Shown: piece after piece, positions 1-9,600 of the stretch
Layout of the letters: every line of letters begins with the position of its first letter
Position numbering within the stretch: position 1 is the stretch's first letter
Assembly: GCF_001418335.1 (NCBI RefSeq)
Contig: NZ_LIPP01000033.1
Location: 1 to 52,322 of the forward strand
DNA: 52,322 nt
From: Streptomyces aurantiacus
GTDB taxonomy: Bacteria > Actinomycetota > Actinomycetes > Streptomycetales > Streptomycetaceae
Direction: 5' to 3'
Translations under genes and position numbers: made by a program
Notes under the pieces: model-generated
What the model saw: the letters and a program-made list of their open reading frames with translations, nothing else
Told to the model about the DNA's origin: nothing
Database searches by the model: none

Positions 1-330
1 GATGTCGGCGGCGGTGACCAGGCCGGGACCCTGCTTGCGCAGGTACATCACGACCGGCTCGTCCTGCTCGCTGCTGACGACGAGCTGCTTGATGTTGAGG
101 ATCAGGTCGGTGACGTCCTCCTTGACGCCCGGCACGGTGGTGAACTCGTGCAGAACGCCGTCGATCCGGATGGACGTGACCGCCGCGCCCGGGATCGAGG
201 ACAGGAGAGTGCGGCGGAGAGAGTTGCCGAGCGTGTAGCCGAAGCCCGGCTCCAGCGGCTCGATGACGAACCGGGAGCGGAACTCGTCGACGACTTCTTC
301 GGTCAGGGACGGACGCTGAGCAATGAGCAC
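1..330 (-). CDS. rpoA: RNA polymerase alpha subunit, N-terminal part (cut by window edge)
   Basis: The minus strand encodes 110 residues starting [12 protein letters not shown] at a GTG (330-328) and running off the window in frame. Motifs of the alpha N-terminal dimerisation domain are present ([50 protein letters not shown]-type segment). A GGAGG lies about 11 nt upstream (342-346). The subunit scaffolds assembly of beta and beta'. In Streptomyces the gene normally follows rpsK in a ribosomal-protein operon, but no ribosomal protein gene is encoded in the 500 bp upstream, so either this copy is displaced or the chromosome is rearranged here. Identity is certain; whether it is the only copy cannot be seen. 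Confidence 0.95.
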   Translation of the reverse strand, partial: MLIAQRPSLTEEVVDEFRSRFVIEPLEPGFGYTLGNSLRRTLLSSIPGAAVTSIRIDGVLHEFTTVPGVKEDVTDLILNIKQLVVSSEQDEPVVMYLRKQGPGLVTAADI

Positions 331-526
331 GGGGTCTTGCCTCCACTTTTCGGCGCCCGCTATTTGACGCCGTAGACACTACGAAGGGTACGACGTGCCG
401 CGGCCCCGGCAGAGACCGAACCGCCCGACCCCCCGACTCGGGGGAAGCACCGGACGCGGCTTCCGGTCGACGAACACGTGCACGGCCGGTGCCGGACCCC
501 GCAGATACGTCAGATACGTCCACTCG

Positions 527-548
527 GACGGTCAGATGTCCCGGAAGA
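527..548 (+). repeat. Left copy of 22-bp direct repeat (attachment-site-like)
   Basis: These bases match 11355-11376 in the same orientation at 21 of 22 positions, including an exact 17-bp core tcagatgtcccggaaga (532-548). The right copy is the 3' end and stop codon of the murA-like gene, so this copy is a detached duplicate of that gene's terminus. That pattern is typical of site-specific integration at a gene 3' end. Confidence 0.65.
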
Positions 549-652
549 GGCCAGGTGGCCTCGGAGCCTGGCACGCTTGGCGGATTCGCGTCGCTGACCT
601 GCGCAGATGACCTTTCGGCTGTTTCACGTTCGTGCTCGTTGACATGTCCGGA

Positions 653-682
653 AGTCCCAGAAAAGTCCCAGAGGGCTCCCAG
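653..682 (+). repeat. Three AGTCCCAG-type iterons with 11-bp period
   Basis: AGTCCCAG begins at 653 and at 664, and GCTCCCAG begins at 675. The spacing is exactly 11 bp, about one helical turn. One further AGTCCCA copy lies at 11276 near the right direct repeat. The arrangement resembles arm-type binding sites of tyrosine recombinases, but no recombinase gene is present, so this role is inferred only. Confidence 0.4.
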
Positions 683-875
683 TGCGAAGGGCGGCCTTCG
701 GGCTCTGGTGAGGGTGAGGCAGCGCGGTGTGGTCCGGTTCATGTGCGTCGAAGGCCCGCCTTGATCGAACGGCATCACAGACTCCTCGAAAGGCCCCGTT
801 GCTGACGAAGGTGCTGGAACCTGGACGTCGACTGACTGGCGCTCGGGTGACGCCTTGCGGGATCGTGGGTCTCTG

Positions 876-1205
876 ATGAGCGACGACGACTCTGCGTTCG
901 CCGGCGGCAGTGAGTCGGCGGTGCCTGTCGTGCCTCGGACGCCCTACAACGAGTGGCCTGTCTCACACACCCGGAGGGCGGAGACTCGAGAGCTGGGCGA
1001 GTGGCTCGTCGCCGAGGGGCGCGATCGGATCAATGATCCCGATGACGACGAGGTTGCGAAGTGGCGGCGCGTCGTCGACTACGCGAAGCCGCACGGTTTG
1101 GAACCGGTAGATAAACGCATCGGGTGCTGTGCTCCTACGCCAACTCGGTCTGGGGTGGGCGCGCGGGTGTGTCGATGTGAGTTACTGCCAATCATCTCAA
1201 AGTGA
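876..1205 (+). CDS. Short hypothetical protein, possibly a gene remnant
   Basis: Reading from ATG 876 gives about 109 residues, MSDDDSAFAGG to ISK. The first 80 look coding: acidic, with a plausible helical segment around RRAETRELGEWLVAEGRD. The last 30 are Cys- and Arg-rich and look like out-of-frame sequence, so the product may be the remnant of a longer gene that lost frame near 1110. No family is recognised. There is no convincing Shine-Dalgarno site. It lies upstream of, and in the same direction as, the two large island genes. Confidence 0.3.
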   Translation: MSDDDSAFAGGSESAVPVVPRTPYNEWPVSHTRRAETRELGEWLVAEGRDRINDPDDDEVAKWRRVVDYAKPHGLEPVDKRIGCCAPTPTRSGVGARVCRCELLPIISK

Positions 1206-1216
1206 CGAAAGTGCTT

Positions 1217-1241
1217 CCGGAATGTTCCGGGTCGGCATACT
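1217..1241 (+). promoter_or_regulatory. Palindrome and possible -10 box upstream of the island operon
   Basis: A perfect palindrome CCGGAATGTTCCGG (1217-1230) is followed by CATACT (1236-1241), which could serve as a -10 element. The start codon at 1297 would then have a leader of about 50 nt. The local base composition is less GC-rich than the flanks. The position suits an operator, but there is no independent support for function. Confidence 0.3.
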
Positions 1242-1296
1242 CTGCGGGAATTACCGCACGTCAGACCGCAGCGGCCTGAAGCGCGGCGGAGGTGTC

Positions 1297-3612
1297 ATGG
1301 GTGGGGACCCGTATGTGATGGCAACGGTTGACGAACGTGGGGGGCCGGCAGCGTCATCGACGCCATGTGACAGATCGCAGGTGCCTGATCCTTACGGTGA
1401 TCGGGCCCTACTGACTCCTGTCATGACGAAAGGCTACGACGCCGTACCCGACGAAGAACGGGATCGGTTGCGGAGCTATCTCGAAGCGGTTGTCGCGGCC
1501 CGCCCGGCGCCCGTGCACACCACCGTCGCCTTCAACGCCGTGTACTTCGGGTACGAGGTCGGCGGCGACGGCTACGGCGGCAGCCCGCTCTGCGTCGACG
1601 ACTTCCCTGTGATCACCTTCGGAGAGTGCGCCCCCGTGCTCCCGGTCGGTGCCATGGTGTGTGTCGCCACCGGATCGGACCCGTTGTATGCCGAGATCGT
1701 CTATCGGGAGGGTGCCCACCCTGAGATGGGCACCCTCGGCGACGTACCGGCCTGGGTGTCGGGGGCGCCTGCAGGAGCCGAGGGCCGGGGGAGGCCGGGA
1801 GACGGCGCCGCACCACGGCGAAGGGAACTCCTGGTCCTGGACCTTGATGCCTTTGGCCCGGCTCTGAGCCTTTCATCGGCGCAGCTTCACCGCTTACGTA
1901 CGCGCCGGCGCTGGATCAACGAGGACGGGCATGTCGTCGTCGACGTCCGGTACCCGTCCCCGGAGGCAGCCCGGCGCGACGACCTGACGGCCTATGCGGA
2001 CCATCTCCTGACGACGGCACGGGAGCAGCTGCTCAGCCCTCTCGTACCCGTGTCTCTCGCTGCGCTGGTGGGCGGCACGCGCGACGACGACTTGCGGGCG
2101 GGGCTGCTTGGTCTCCTCGGCACGGTGCGGGGTGTGCTCAACTCCATCGCCGCCTTACGCACATGGGGTGACTACGCGATGACCCGGACATCCCTTGCGG
2201 ACTGCTGGCGCAACTCCGGGCCGCTGGGCGGCGATGACCTCAGGTCGCTTGCCGCGGCGGTCGAACGCGCGGCCACCCCGGGGAGGCGGCGCTACGGCCT
2301 CACCACGCCGGTCACCGTGTACACAGCGGTCGGACCGCGGCTTCGCGGGTTCCCCGGGGCGGCGGAACTTCTCAGGGGAGTGGGGTACGCAGCAGCGGTG
2401 TGCCGGGCGAATGTGGCGCTTGCCGACGTCGTTCAAGGGGAGAGCGACCAGGGCCTGTTCGAGAACGGCTCTCGGATCACGCTCGACGACGCCTTCGAGG
2501 GCGGAGGAGTGTGGCGATCCCATCATCCCGGTGATGCAGAAGTGCCCGGAGATCCACTGACTCCGACCGGACGCGGCTGGACGTCCGCGTTTTCCGCGCC
2601 ATCGGAGCCGGAAACAGAGTCCGAGCCGGTCGATCTGCCCCTGCCCGACGGCGCCTTTCTCGGCACCGGCGATCTCCTGCGGAGCGACGCGCAGGAGATC
2701 GTCTGGCGGGCACCCCTGCGGCTGGCGCAGCTCATCGACGGCTGGTTCCCCGTGCATCCGTACGTCGCCGAGGAACTTCGCCGGTCTCACGGTGCGTACC
2801 CCACTGTTCGACTCGAACTCAACCATGCTGGCGAGGTGTTGGACGAGAAGGAGGCGGTGCAGGACGTCACGGTCGAACTCGTCGACGACTCGGCCCGGTT
2901 GACCGGAATAACCTGGCCCGGCGGCTTCTTTCCCGGCCTGATACTTGAGCTGTGTCGGCTCCGTGGTGGTTCGGTGATCCACTTGACCACGATACGGCTC
3001 AGGGAACGGGCGCAGGTCGGCGACCGTGCGACCGGGCACTGTTACGACCCTTGTGTGCTCACGAGGGAGGATGTCCCAGGAAGTGACCGCCACGGTGACA
3101 GCGCGGTCAGGCTCGGCCCCCGGCAGTTGGTGATGCGCACCGTGCGCCGTTGCGGCCTGCTCACCCTGGATGGCCATGCGCTGATGGATCGTTCGGTCCT
3201 GCCGAGCGCGATCTACGGGCGTCGGCCGACCCGGTCACAGGCCGCCGCGTTGGAATCGGCCGTCTCGGAACTGCTTGCGGAACGGCTCCTGGAACCGGCC
3301 CTCGGGAGCCGAGACGCTTGGGGCCAGCCGCATTTCCCGCCGTGCGACGGACAGCGGACCATCGCTCTCATCGGCTACTGCCCTGCCCTGCCGCGGGTGA
3401 TACGTCCCTGGGGCGACAGCGATCCGGGTGGTGAGGGGCTGCGGGACGTCCAGTTCGTCCCCGGCCATCTGCGCCGTCTGCGACCGGGTTGCTCACCCAG
3501 TGACGTTCAGCGTGCGGCCTTTCGGGAGCACTGCCGCGGGCTCGGCAAGGCGGACGGCTGGGAATTGCCCCACGGGTACACGTTCGTCACCGAGCACACG
3601 CGCGGCCGCTGA
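1297..3612 (+). CDS. Large protein of unknown family, partner of the giant ATPase
   Basis: It encodes 771 aa from ATG 1297, chosen because GGAGG (1288-1292) lies just upstream; ATG 1423 is an alternative. I see no Walker motif, signal peptide, membrane helix or known nuclease motif. It opens with a compact region (PVHTTVAFNAVYFGYEVGG to CVATGSDPLYAEIVYR), followed by a variable linker around residue 160 and a long middle region. A C-terminal part (TRSQAAALESAVSELLAERL) could fold as a winged helix. It ends 83 bp before the ATPase gene on the same strand, so the two are probably one operon and may act together. I do not recognise the family and assign no function. Confidence 0.75.
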   Translation: MGGDPYVMATVDERGGPAASSTPCDRSQVPDPYGDRALLTPVMTKGYDAVPDEERDRLRSYLEAVVAARPAPVHTTVAFNAVYFGYEVGGDGYGGSPLCVDDFPVITFGECAPVLPVGAMVCVATGSDPLYAEIVYREGAHPEMGTLGDVPAWVSGAPAGAEGRGRPGDGAAPRRRELLVLDLDAFGPALSLSSAQLHRLRTRRRWINEDGHVVVDVRYPSPEAARRDDLTAYADHLLTTAREQLLSPLVPVSLAALVGGTRDDDLRAGLLGLLGTVRGVLNSIAALRTWGDYAMTRTSLADCWRNSGPLGGDDLRSLAAAVERAATPGRRRYGLTTPVTVYTAVGPRLRGFPGAAELLRGVGYAAAVCRANVALADVVQGESDQGLFENGSRITLDDAFEGGGVWRSHHPGDAEVPGDPLTPTGRGWTSAFSAPSEPETESEPVDLPLPDGAFLGTGDLLRSDAQEIVWRAPLRLAQLIDGWFPVHPYVAEELRRSHGAYPTVRLELNHAGEVLDEKEAVQDVTVELVDDSARLTGITWPGGFFPGLILELCRLRGGSVIHLTTIRLRERAQVGDRATGHCYDPCVLTREDVPGSDRHGDSAVRLGPRQLVMRTVRRCGLLTLDGHALMDRSVLPSAIYGRRPTRSQAAALESAVSELLAERLLEPALGSRDAWGQPHFPPCDGQRTIALIGYCPALPRVIRPWGDSDPGGEGLRDVQFVPGHLRRLRPGCSPSDVQRAAFREHCRGLGKADGWELPHGYTFVTEHTRGR

Positions 3613-3695
3613 TCCGTCACAGCTTTTGCGTGTCCACGGGTCCGGCCAGCCCCCCTTGCTTCTTCTTGGTGTTTACAGAAAAGGAGTACGCGTAC

Positions 3696-6600
3696 ATGCA
3701 GGACCGCTACCGCGTCGTCACGGGACCACCGTGGTCCCCGTCGAATGTCTCGGCCCAGGACCTTGAGGGCCTGGCCGCGGCGCTCAACGCCTTGGAACCC
3801 CCGGCCGTCGCCGCCCTGAACGACCTCACGGTCGACATGGTGGAACTGGCCTTCAACTCCCTGCGACCGAAGGACCGACAGGAGTTGCTCGGCAGCCTGG
3901 GCATCCGTATGGCGGCCCCTCGGCGGGTGAGCAGTGCTCTGTGCCAGGACGTTCTCGCCAGGCTGCGGCGTGAGGCGCGGCAGCACAATTGCACATGCGG
4001 GATCAAAGGACTGACGGTCACTGTGATGAGTCAGGTGGGCAACCTGGTCCTCGCGCAGGCCGGTGAGACGGGGCCCGACCCTGTCGCCCGGTGGGGCACG
4101 ACGCTCGTCCGGGCCACGGTGTTCGCATGGTGCAACGCCTCCGTCGCCGACGCCCACATTCTTGCCTGGGCGGCGGACCAGGACTGGTTCGCGCTGACGG
4201 CCGATGACAGGCAAACGACTCAGCTCGCCGCTGTCGGTGCAGTGGCGCGGTCCATCGTGGAGGCGAACCCGGCCTTCGCCCCCGGAGCAGCGGAAGACGA
4301 CGAGCCGCCGCTCGCGGGCGACGGAAAGCCTGTGCGTGCAGCCGCCGACCGGTCGGGCATGAATACCCCCGCCTCCGAACTCGTCGTACCCGGCCCCGGC
4401 GCTTCTCACGGTATGAGCGCTACGGCGTCCGACGGCGCCCGAACCGACGAGGAGGCGGACCCGGAGACGGCCTGCCGACAACTGGAGTCGGCCCTTGCGC
4501 AAGCCCGGCAATCCGCGGAGAAGGTGACCAGTGCGGTCGTGGACGGTTGCCCTCCGTCGGACGAGGACCTGGCTCCGCTGGCCGCGCTGGGTGCCGTCTT
4601 CGACAACGTCGACGCGGTGCTCCGCGTGGCGGGGATCGAAGGGGTACCTCGCCGCCTGGAGGACTTGACGTCCGCCGCACGCGCGCACCATGCGGCGCAC
4701 GAGCGTGACCTCCAGGCGCGGGAACTGCTGCGGGAACTGCTGGATGTCGCCTCCCGTCCGGACAGCTCCGCCGCTGCCGGCACTGCCGCCGAGGCCGTGC
4801 GAGGCGCGGCCCGCAGCCTGCTGGACACACCGGTGTGGGAGGAGTCGAATAGGGAGGAAAGTGCCGCGCTGGCCGCCTTGGCCCGGCTCATCAGACTGGG
4901 GCGGCAGACGGATGCCGCCGCGGAGATTCTGGCTCTGCAGGCGCAGGTCGTGCAGGTGATGCCCACGTGTGCCATGGCGGTGGTCATGGCCCCTGACCTG
5001 GCCTTGGCCGAGTCGGAGAGCGCCGGCCGCGAATCCGCCGGGGGCCAGGCGGGCAGCATCACCGAGTCCGCCGCCGCCGAGACGACCGTGGAGTACGAGG
5101 CCGTACAACCAGCCGACCGGACAGAGACAGAGGAGACCGGCGGCCACTCCACCGAGGACGCTGCGCGCCACTTCACCCTCGAACCGGAAGTCGCCGCGCC
5201 CGCCCCGACGACGGCCCTGGAGTCGGTCCGCGCCGGCGACGCACGGGCCACGCCCTCTGTCGACAGTCACCCGGCACCCCACCCGGGCCCGGATACGCCC
5301 GCCTCGGCCCCCGCCGCACCCACGATGCGTCCCAGCGAGGACGTGCCTGTCCGAGAAGCAGCCCCGTCTACAGAAGACGACACCGACGAGGCCACAGTCG
5401 AGCAGGCCTTGGCACAGCTGGTCCTGGACCGGCGCTTCGGACTTGCCCACCATCTGGCGAGGGCCGTCGGCCGCCCAGAGCCCCAGGTGGCGGTGTTGCG
5501 CCTGGCAGGTGCCGCTGCGCTGCTCACCTCCGGTGACAGCCAGGGCGCCCGGCTGACGGCGGACCTGCTCCAGGAGTACGGCGCATACGCGGGCCAGGAC
5601 ACGGAGGGCAGCGAACTCCTGCTGCTGCCCGCCCTGCTGCGTAGCGCACTGATCACTGGCGACCATTTGGCAGGCGCTCAGCTCAAGGCACTGGTGCCCC
5701 GGCTTCCGGACCGGCTCGGGGAGGCGGCGACCGCCGTCGCCGACCGTGCCCTCAGCGGCGCCCTGATGATCGCTTCCCCGTTGGTTGCCGATACCTCCCG
5801 AAGCGAGGCCCGGCTGCGGGAGTTGCGCAAGCACAGCAGTGCCCTGCTCGCGCCACAGAGGCTGCGGTTCGCGCGGGCGACGGAGATCGCCAAGCGTTGG
5901 CTGGCCGACGACGGGATGCTCGGATCGATGCTCATGACCGTCGTCGGCGACAACCGCGAAGCGATGCAGCAGGTGCGTGAGCAGACCGAGCGGCTATCGA
6001 AGATGGCCGAGGTCAACAGCGAGATCGAGCGCATGGACCGCAAGCACCGCTCGTCCAGCGGCAAGCCGCTGCAAGGCTCCGGGCGGCAGGACCTGGTGCA
6101 TCTCGTGGAGCGAACCGTCAGCCTCGTCAAGGAGTGGTGCCTGGCGGTCGACGGCACCCGCCGCGGGGACCGTTCCGACGGCAACCGTGCGGCCAAGGAG
6201 ATCTCCTCCCTTCGCCAGTCCCTGCTGAACGGCAGGGAGGCGGCGCTGGGAGATCTGGAGCAGCTGGCGCGGCGCTCGGACGCTGTCTCGGCCGCAACGG
6301 CCTGGGCGGCACGCGCCTCGATGGAGGACCTGTTCGCTCTGCTGGCCGGTGACGCCCTGACCATGCGTTCCGGCGGTCCGATCGACCCGGAACTCGTGCT
6401 GAATGCGGAACTGCTGAAGGTGTGCGACACCCCTGACGAGCGACCGTCGCTCGATGAGCTTCTCACCGCGGTCGGCCGGAGTTGGCAGGATGCCTTCGAC
6501 GAGCGGCTCTCCCACGACGCCTTCACCGCGGCCCGTACCATCGTCGAGTTGGCCGGACAAGGGCTGCTTCCCGCCGGCCGGGGCGGGGAGTCCGCCCTGC

Positions 6601-9600
6601 TCGTGGACACCGAGATCGACGACCGGGAGGCCGTCCGGCGCACGCACCTGCGCAAGGCACATGACGAGCTCGTCGCCGAGCTGCACCGCGCTCAGGCGGA
6701 CGGTGCCGTGACCGAGGACCAGGACCTGGGCCTCCAGGAGCTGCTCGCCGACGCCCATGACCGCCTTGAAGGCCCCGAACGGCACGACCTGCTGGATGTG
6801 CGCCGGGCGCTCGACGCGGTACGGAGTAACCTGCCCGCCTTCCGGCAGCAGGCGGCCGACCGGATCCGCGCCCGGCTCGACGCCCTGGACCCCACCGGGG
6901 AGGAGCGGGCCCAGATCTTGCGGCGCCTGGAGACGAACGACCTGGCCACCGCTGCTGACCTCGTCTACTTCCTGGAGATCGGCGAACTCGTCCCGGAGAT
7001 CGAGGGAGGCGAGTCCCACCTGCCCGACTTCTTCCCGGCCGTGCCCGACGGCCTGCCGGGAGGCATCGACCACGGCCTCATCGACCTGGTCCGGTCCGGC
7101 GGCAAGCATCCGATACTTCCCGTCCTGGACTACGGCGGCCTTTCCACCGACGAGGCGGCACTTGCGGCCGACGTCCTCGACGAGTGGCGCGCGCTGGCCG
7201 CCGTCGAGCGGAAAGACCGACTTCAAGTGGCTCCGACGCGACAGGTGCCGCCGCTCCTCAAGCTCCTCGGCTACGACGCCAAGAGCGCCAGGCCGCTCGA
7301 CGACCGGTCCCAGCACCGGAGGGAATACCGTCTCTTCGAAGCAACCGGGGTGGAGATCAACGGCAGGGCGAAGGCGCCCGCTTTCGGCTCACAGATCAGG
7401 GAGCAGGGCGGTAATCTGCGGGTGATGATGGTCTGGGGCAGACCGCCCGCCAAGGTCGTCATGAGCTGGGCAGAGCGTGACACCAGCGATGTGAGCCTCC
7501 TCGTCGTCTACTTCGGAACACTGAGCCGTGAGGCCCGCGTCGAACTCGCCGTCGGCTCAGGTCGGTTGCAGCCGCTGCTGGTTGTGGACGATGCCGCCCT
7601 CGCCTACCTCGCTGCCCGCGGCAATCGCCAGGTCAGCACCGCCACGCAGACACTGCTGCCCTTCTCCGGCGTCAACCCGTACATCAGGGAGAAGCGCGGC
7701 CGGATCGGCGGCGAGATGTTCTACGGCCGTGACGCCGAACGCAAAAGCATCCTCGACCCGCGTGGCACCCAGGTCATCTACGGCGGCCGGGGACTCGGCA
7801 AGTCAGCACTGCTCGCCGATGCCGGGGAACGGTTCACGGACCAACGCCCCGGCTACCACCAGGCGGTGTACGTCAACCTCGACCAGGAGAACATCGGCAA
7901 GGGAAGCTCGTTCGGGCCCGAGAGGCTCTGGAGCGTCCTGGGGCGGGAGCTGACCGAGGCGCAAGTACTCGACGACCGGCTGCAGGGGCGTAGGAAAGGG
8001 CAGGAGATCTCCGAGCGGGTGCGCGCCGGTATCCGGACCTGGCTGGACGGGGACTCGCGCCGCCGCCTGCTGATCCTGCTCGACGAGTGCGACCAGTTCT
8101 TCGAGGCGGACGCCCCGCGCTTCGACCAGACCAAGAAGCTCAAGGGCCTCGGGTCCGACACCAAGGACCGCGCCAAGGTCGTCTTTGCCGGACTGCACTC
8201 TGTGCAGCGATTCTCCAAGCTCGCGAGTAACGGGCCGTTCGGCCACCTCGCGCAGACCCCTAAGGTGATCGGCCCGCTGGCTCCCCAGTCCGCGGCCGAG
8301 TTGCTGGTCGAGCCGATGAGGGCGCTCGGGTTCGAGTTCAAGGACCTGGATCTCGTCAACCGGGTGCTCGGCTACTGCTCCTACCAGCCCTTCCTGCTCC
8401 AGATGTTCGGGCACCGGCTGGTCGAGCTGATGCACCGCAAGCGGGCGCGGCGCGGAGCCGAGGGACCCCCTTATGAGGTGGAGGTGACCGACTTCGAGGT
8501 CGTAGAGTCGGACGCCGCGCTCAGAGATGGCATCTCGGCGGCTTTCAAGGACACGCTGAGCCTCGACCACCGTTACGACGTGATCGCCAACGTGCTGGCG
8601 TACCACGCCCGTCATCATGGCCTGGAGGTTCGGCTGAGCGACACCGAACTGCGCGAGGAGTGCGAGACGTACTGGCGCAAGGGGTTCGAACAGCTCGACA
8701 CCGAGGGCTTCCGCGCCTATCTCTCCGAGATGGTCGGCCTCGGTATTCTCGCGCCCAACCACGACGGCCTGGGTTGGCATCTGCGCGGCCCCAACGCCCT
8801 GCGCATGATCGGTACCTCCCACGAGGTGGAGGCCCGCCTGCTCAGGGCCGAACAGGACTGTGAACTCCAGGAGAGCATCGTGCAGGAAGGCCGCCCCGAG
8901 CTGCCCGACGGCCAGCCGGCTCCACTGACCAACGCGCAACTTGACGATCTTCTGGGTGAACGGTCCAGCCGGACCAGGGTCGTCCTCGGCACATCCGCCA
9001 CCGGAGTCACCGACGTTGCCCGGGCCTTGCGTACGATCGCCGGACCGATCGATGGCTGGACGCTGCCGCCCGTCGGCAAGCCCAGCGTCTACAAGCAACA
9101 GCTCACCGGCGGACGTCCCCGCGAACGACGTGTCGTCATCAGTGACTTCGTCAACTACCGGGACCCGGTGCGGCCTGCGACCTGCCGGGAGGCCGTCGAT
9201 CTGGCCGAGACACTGCTGCCCGCCATCCCGGGGGTCACTCGCGCGGTAGTCCTCGTCACCGATACCACTCAGCTGGCCCTGTGGCGCCCCCTGCTGATGG
9301 GAAGCGAACCCACATCGGCCGTCCCGGTGGTGCTGCGCCGACATGACCGCCGCAGCCTGCGCGGCTGGGCTCAGCGTGTCAACATGTTCCATACGGAGGA
9401 CCGTCTGGACCGTCTCCACGACCTGACCGGCGGCTGGCCGCTCCTGGTAGGACGAGCACATCGCCTGCACGGTGAACTGGGCGACCCTGACGACGTGTTG
9501 CGCCGTCTGGCCGGTCTCAGCGTGGACCGGACCGAGGCCAGGGCGTTCGCCGAGGCGACCGGCGTGTACGAGGACCCGCTGCTTGCCGCTGGCTACCGAG

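Larger units (their letters stand above)
331..875. other. Non-coding stretch upstream of rpoA, containing the left island end
   Basis: No credible gene is seen on either strand. Contents are the rpoA ribosome binding site, a tandem 9-bp duplication CAGATACGT (502-519), the left copy of the island direct repeat (527-548), and three helically spaced AGTCCCAG-type iterons (653-682). No rpsK remnant is readable. Confidence 0.6.

Noticed and set aside
3507..5834. Long open frame (775 codons) on the minus strand opposite the giant ATPase
   Set aside because: Its composition is Gly/Arg/Val-rich with no motifs, it is antisense to a gene with clear domains and ribosome site, and such frames are expected opposite GC-rich coding sequence.
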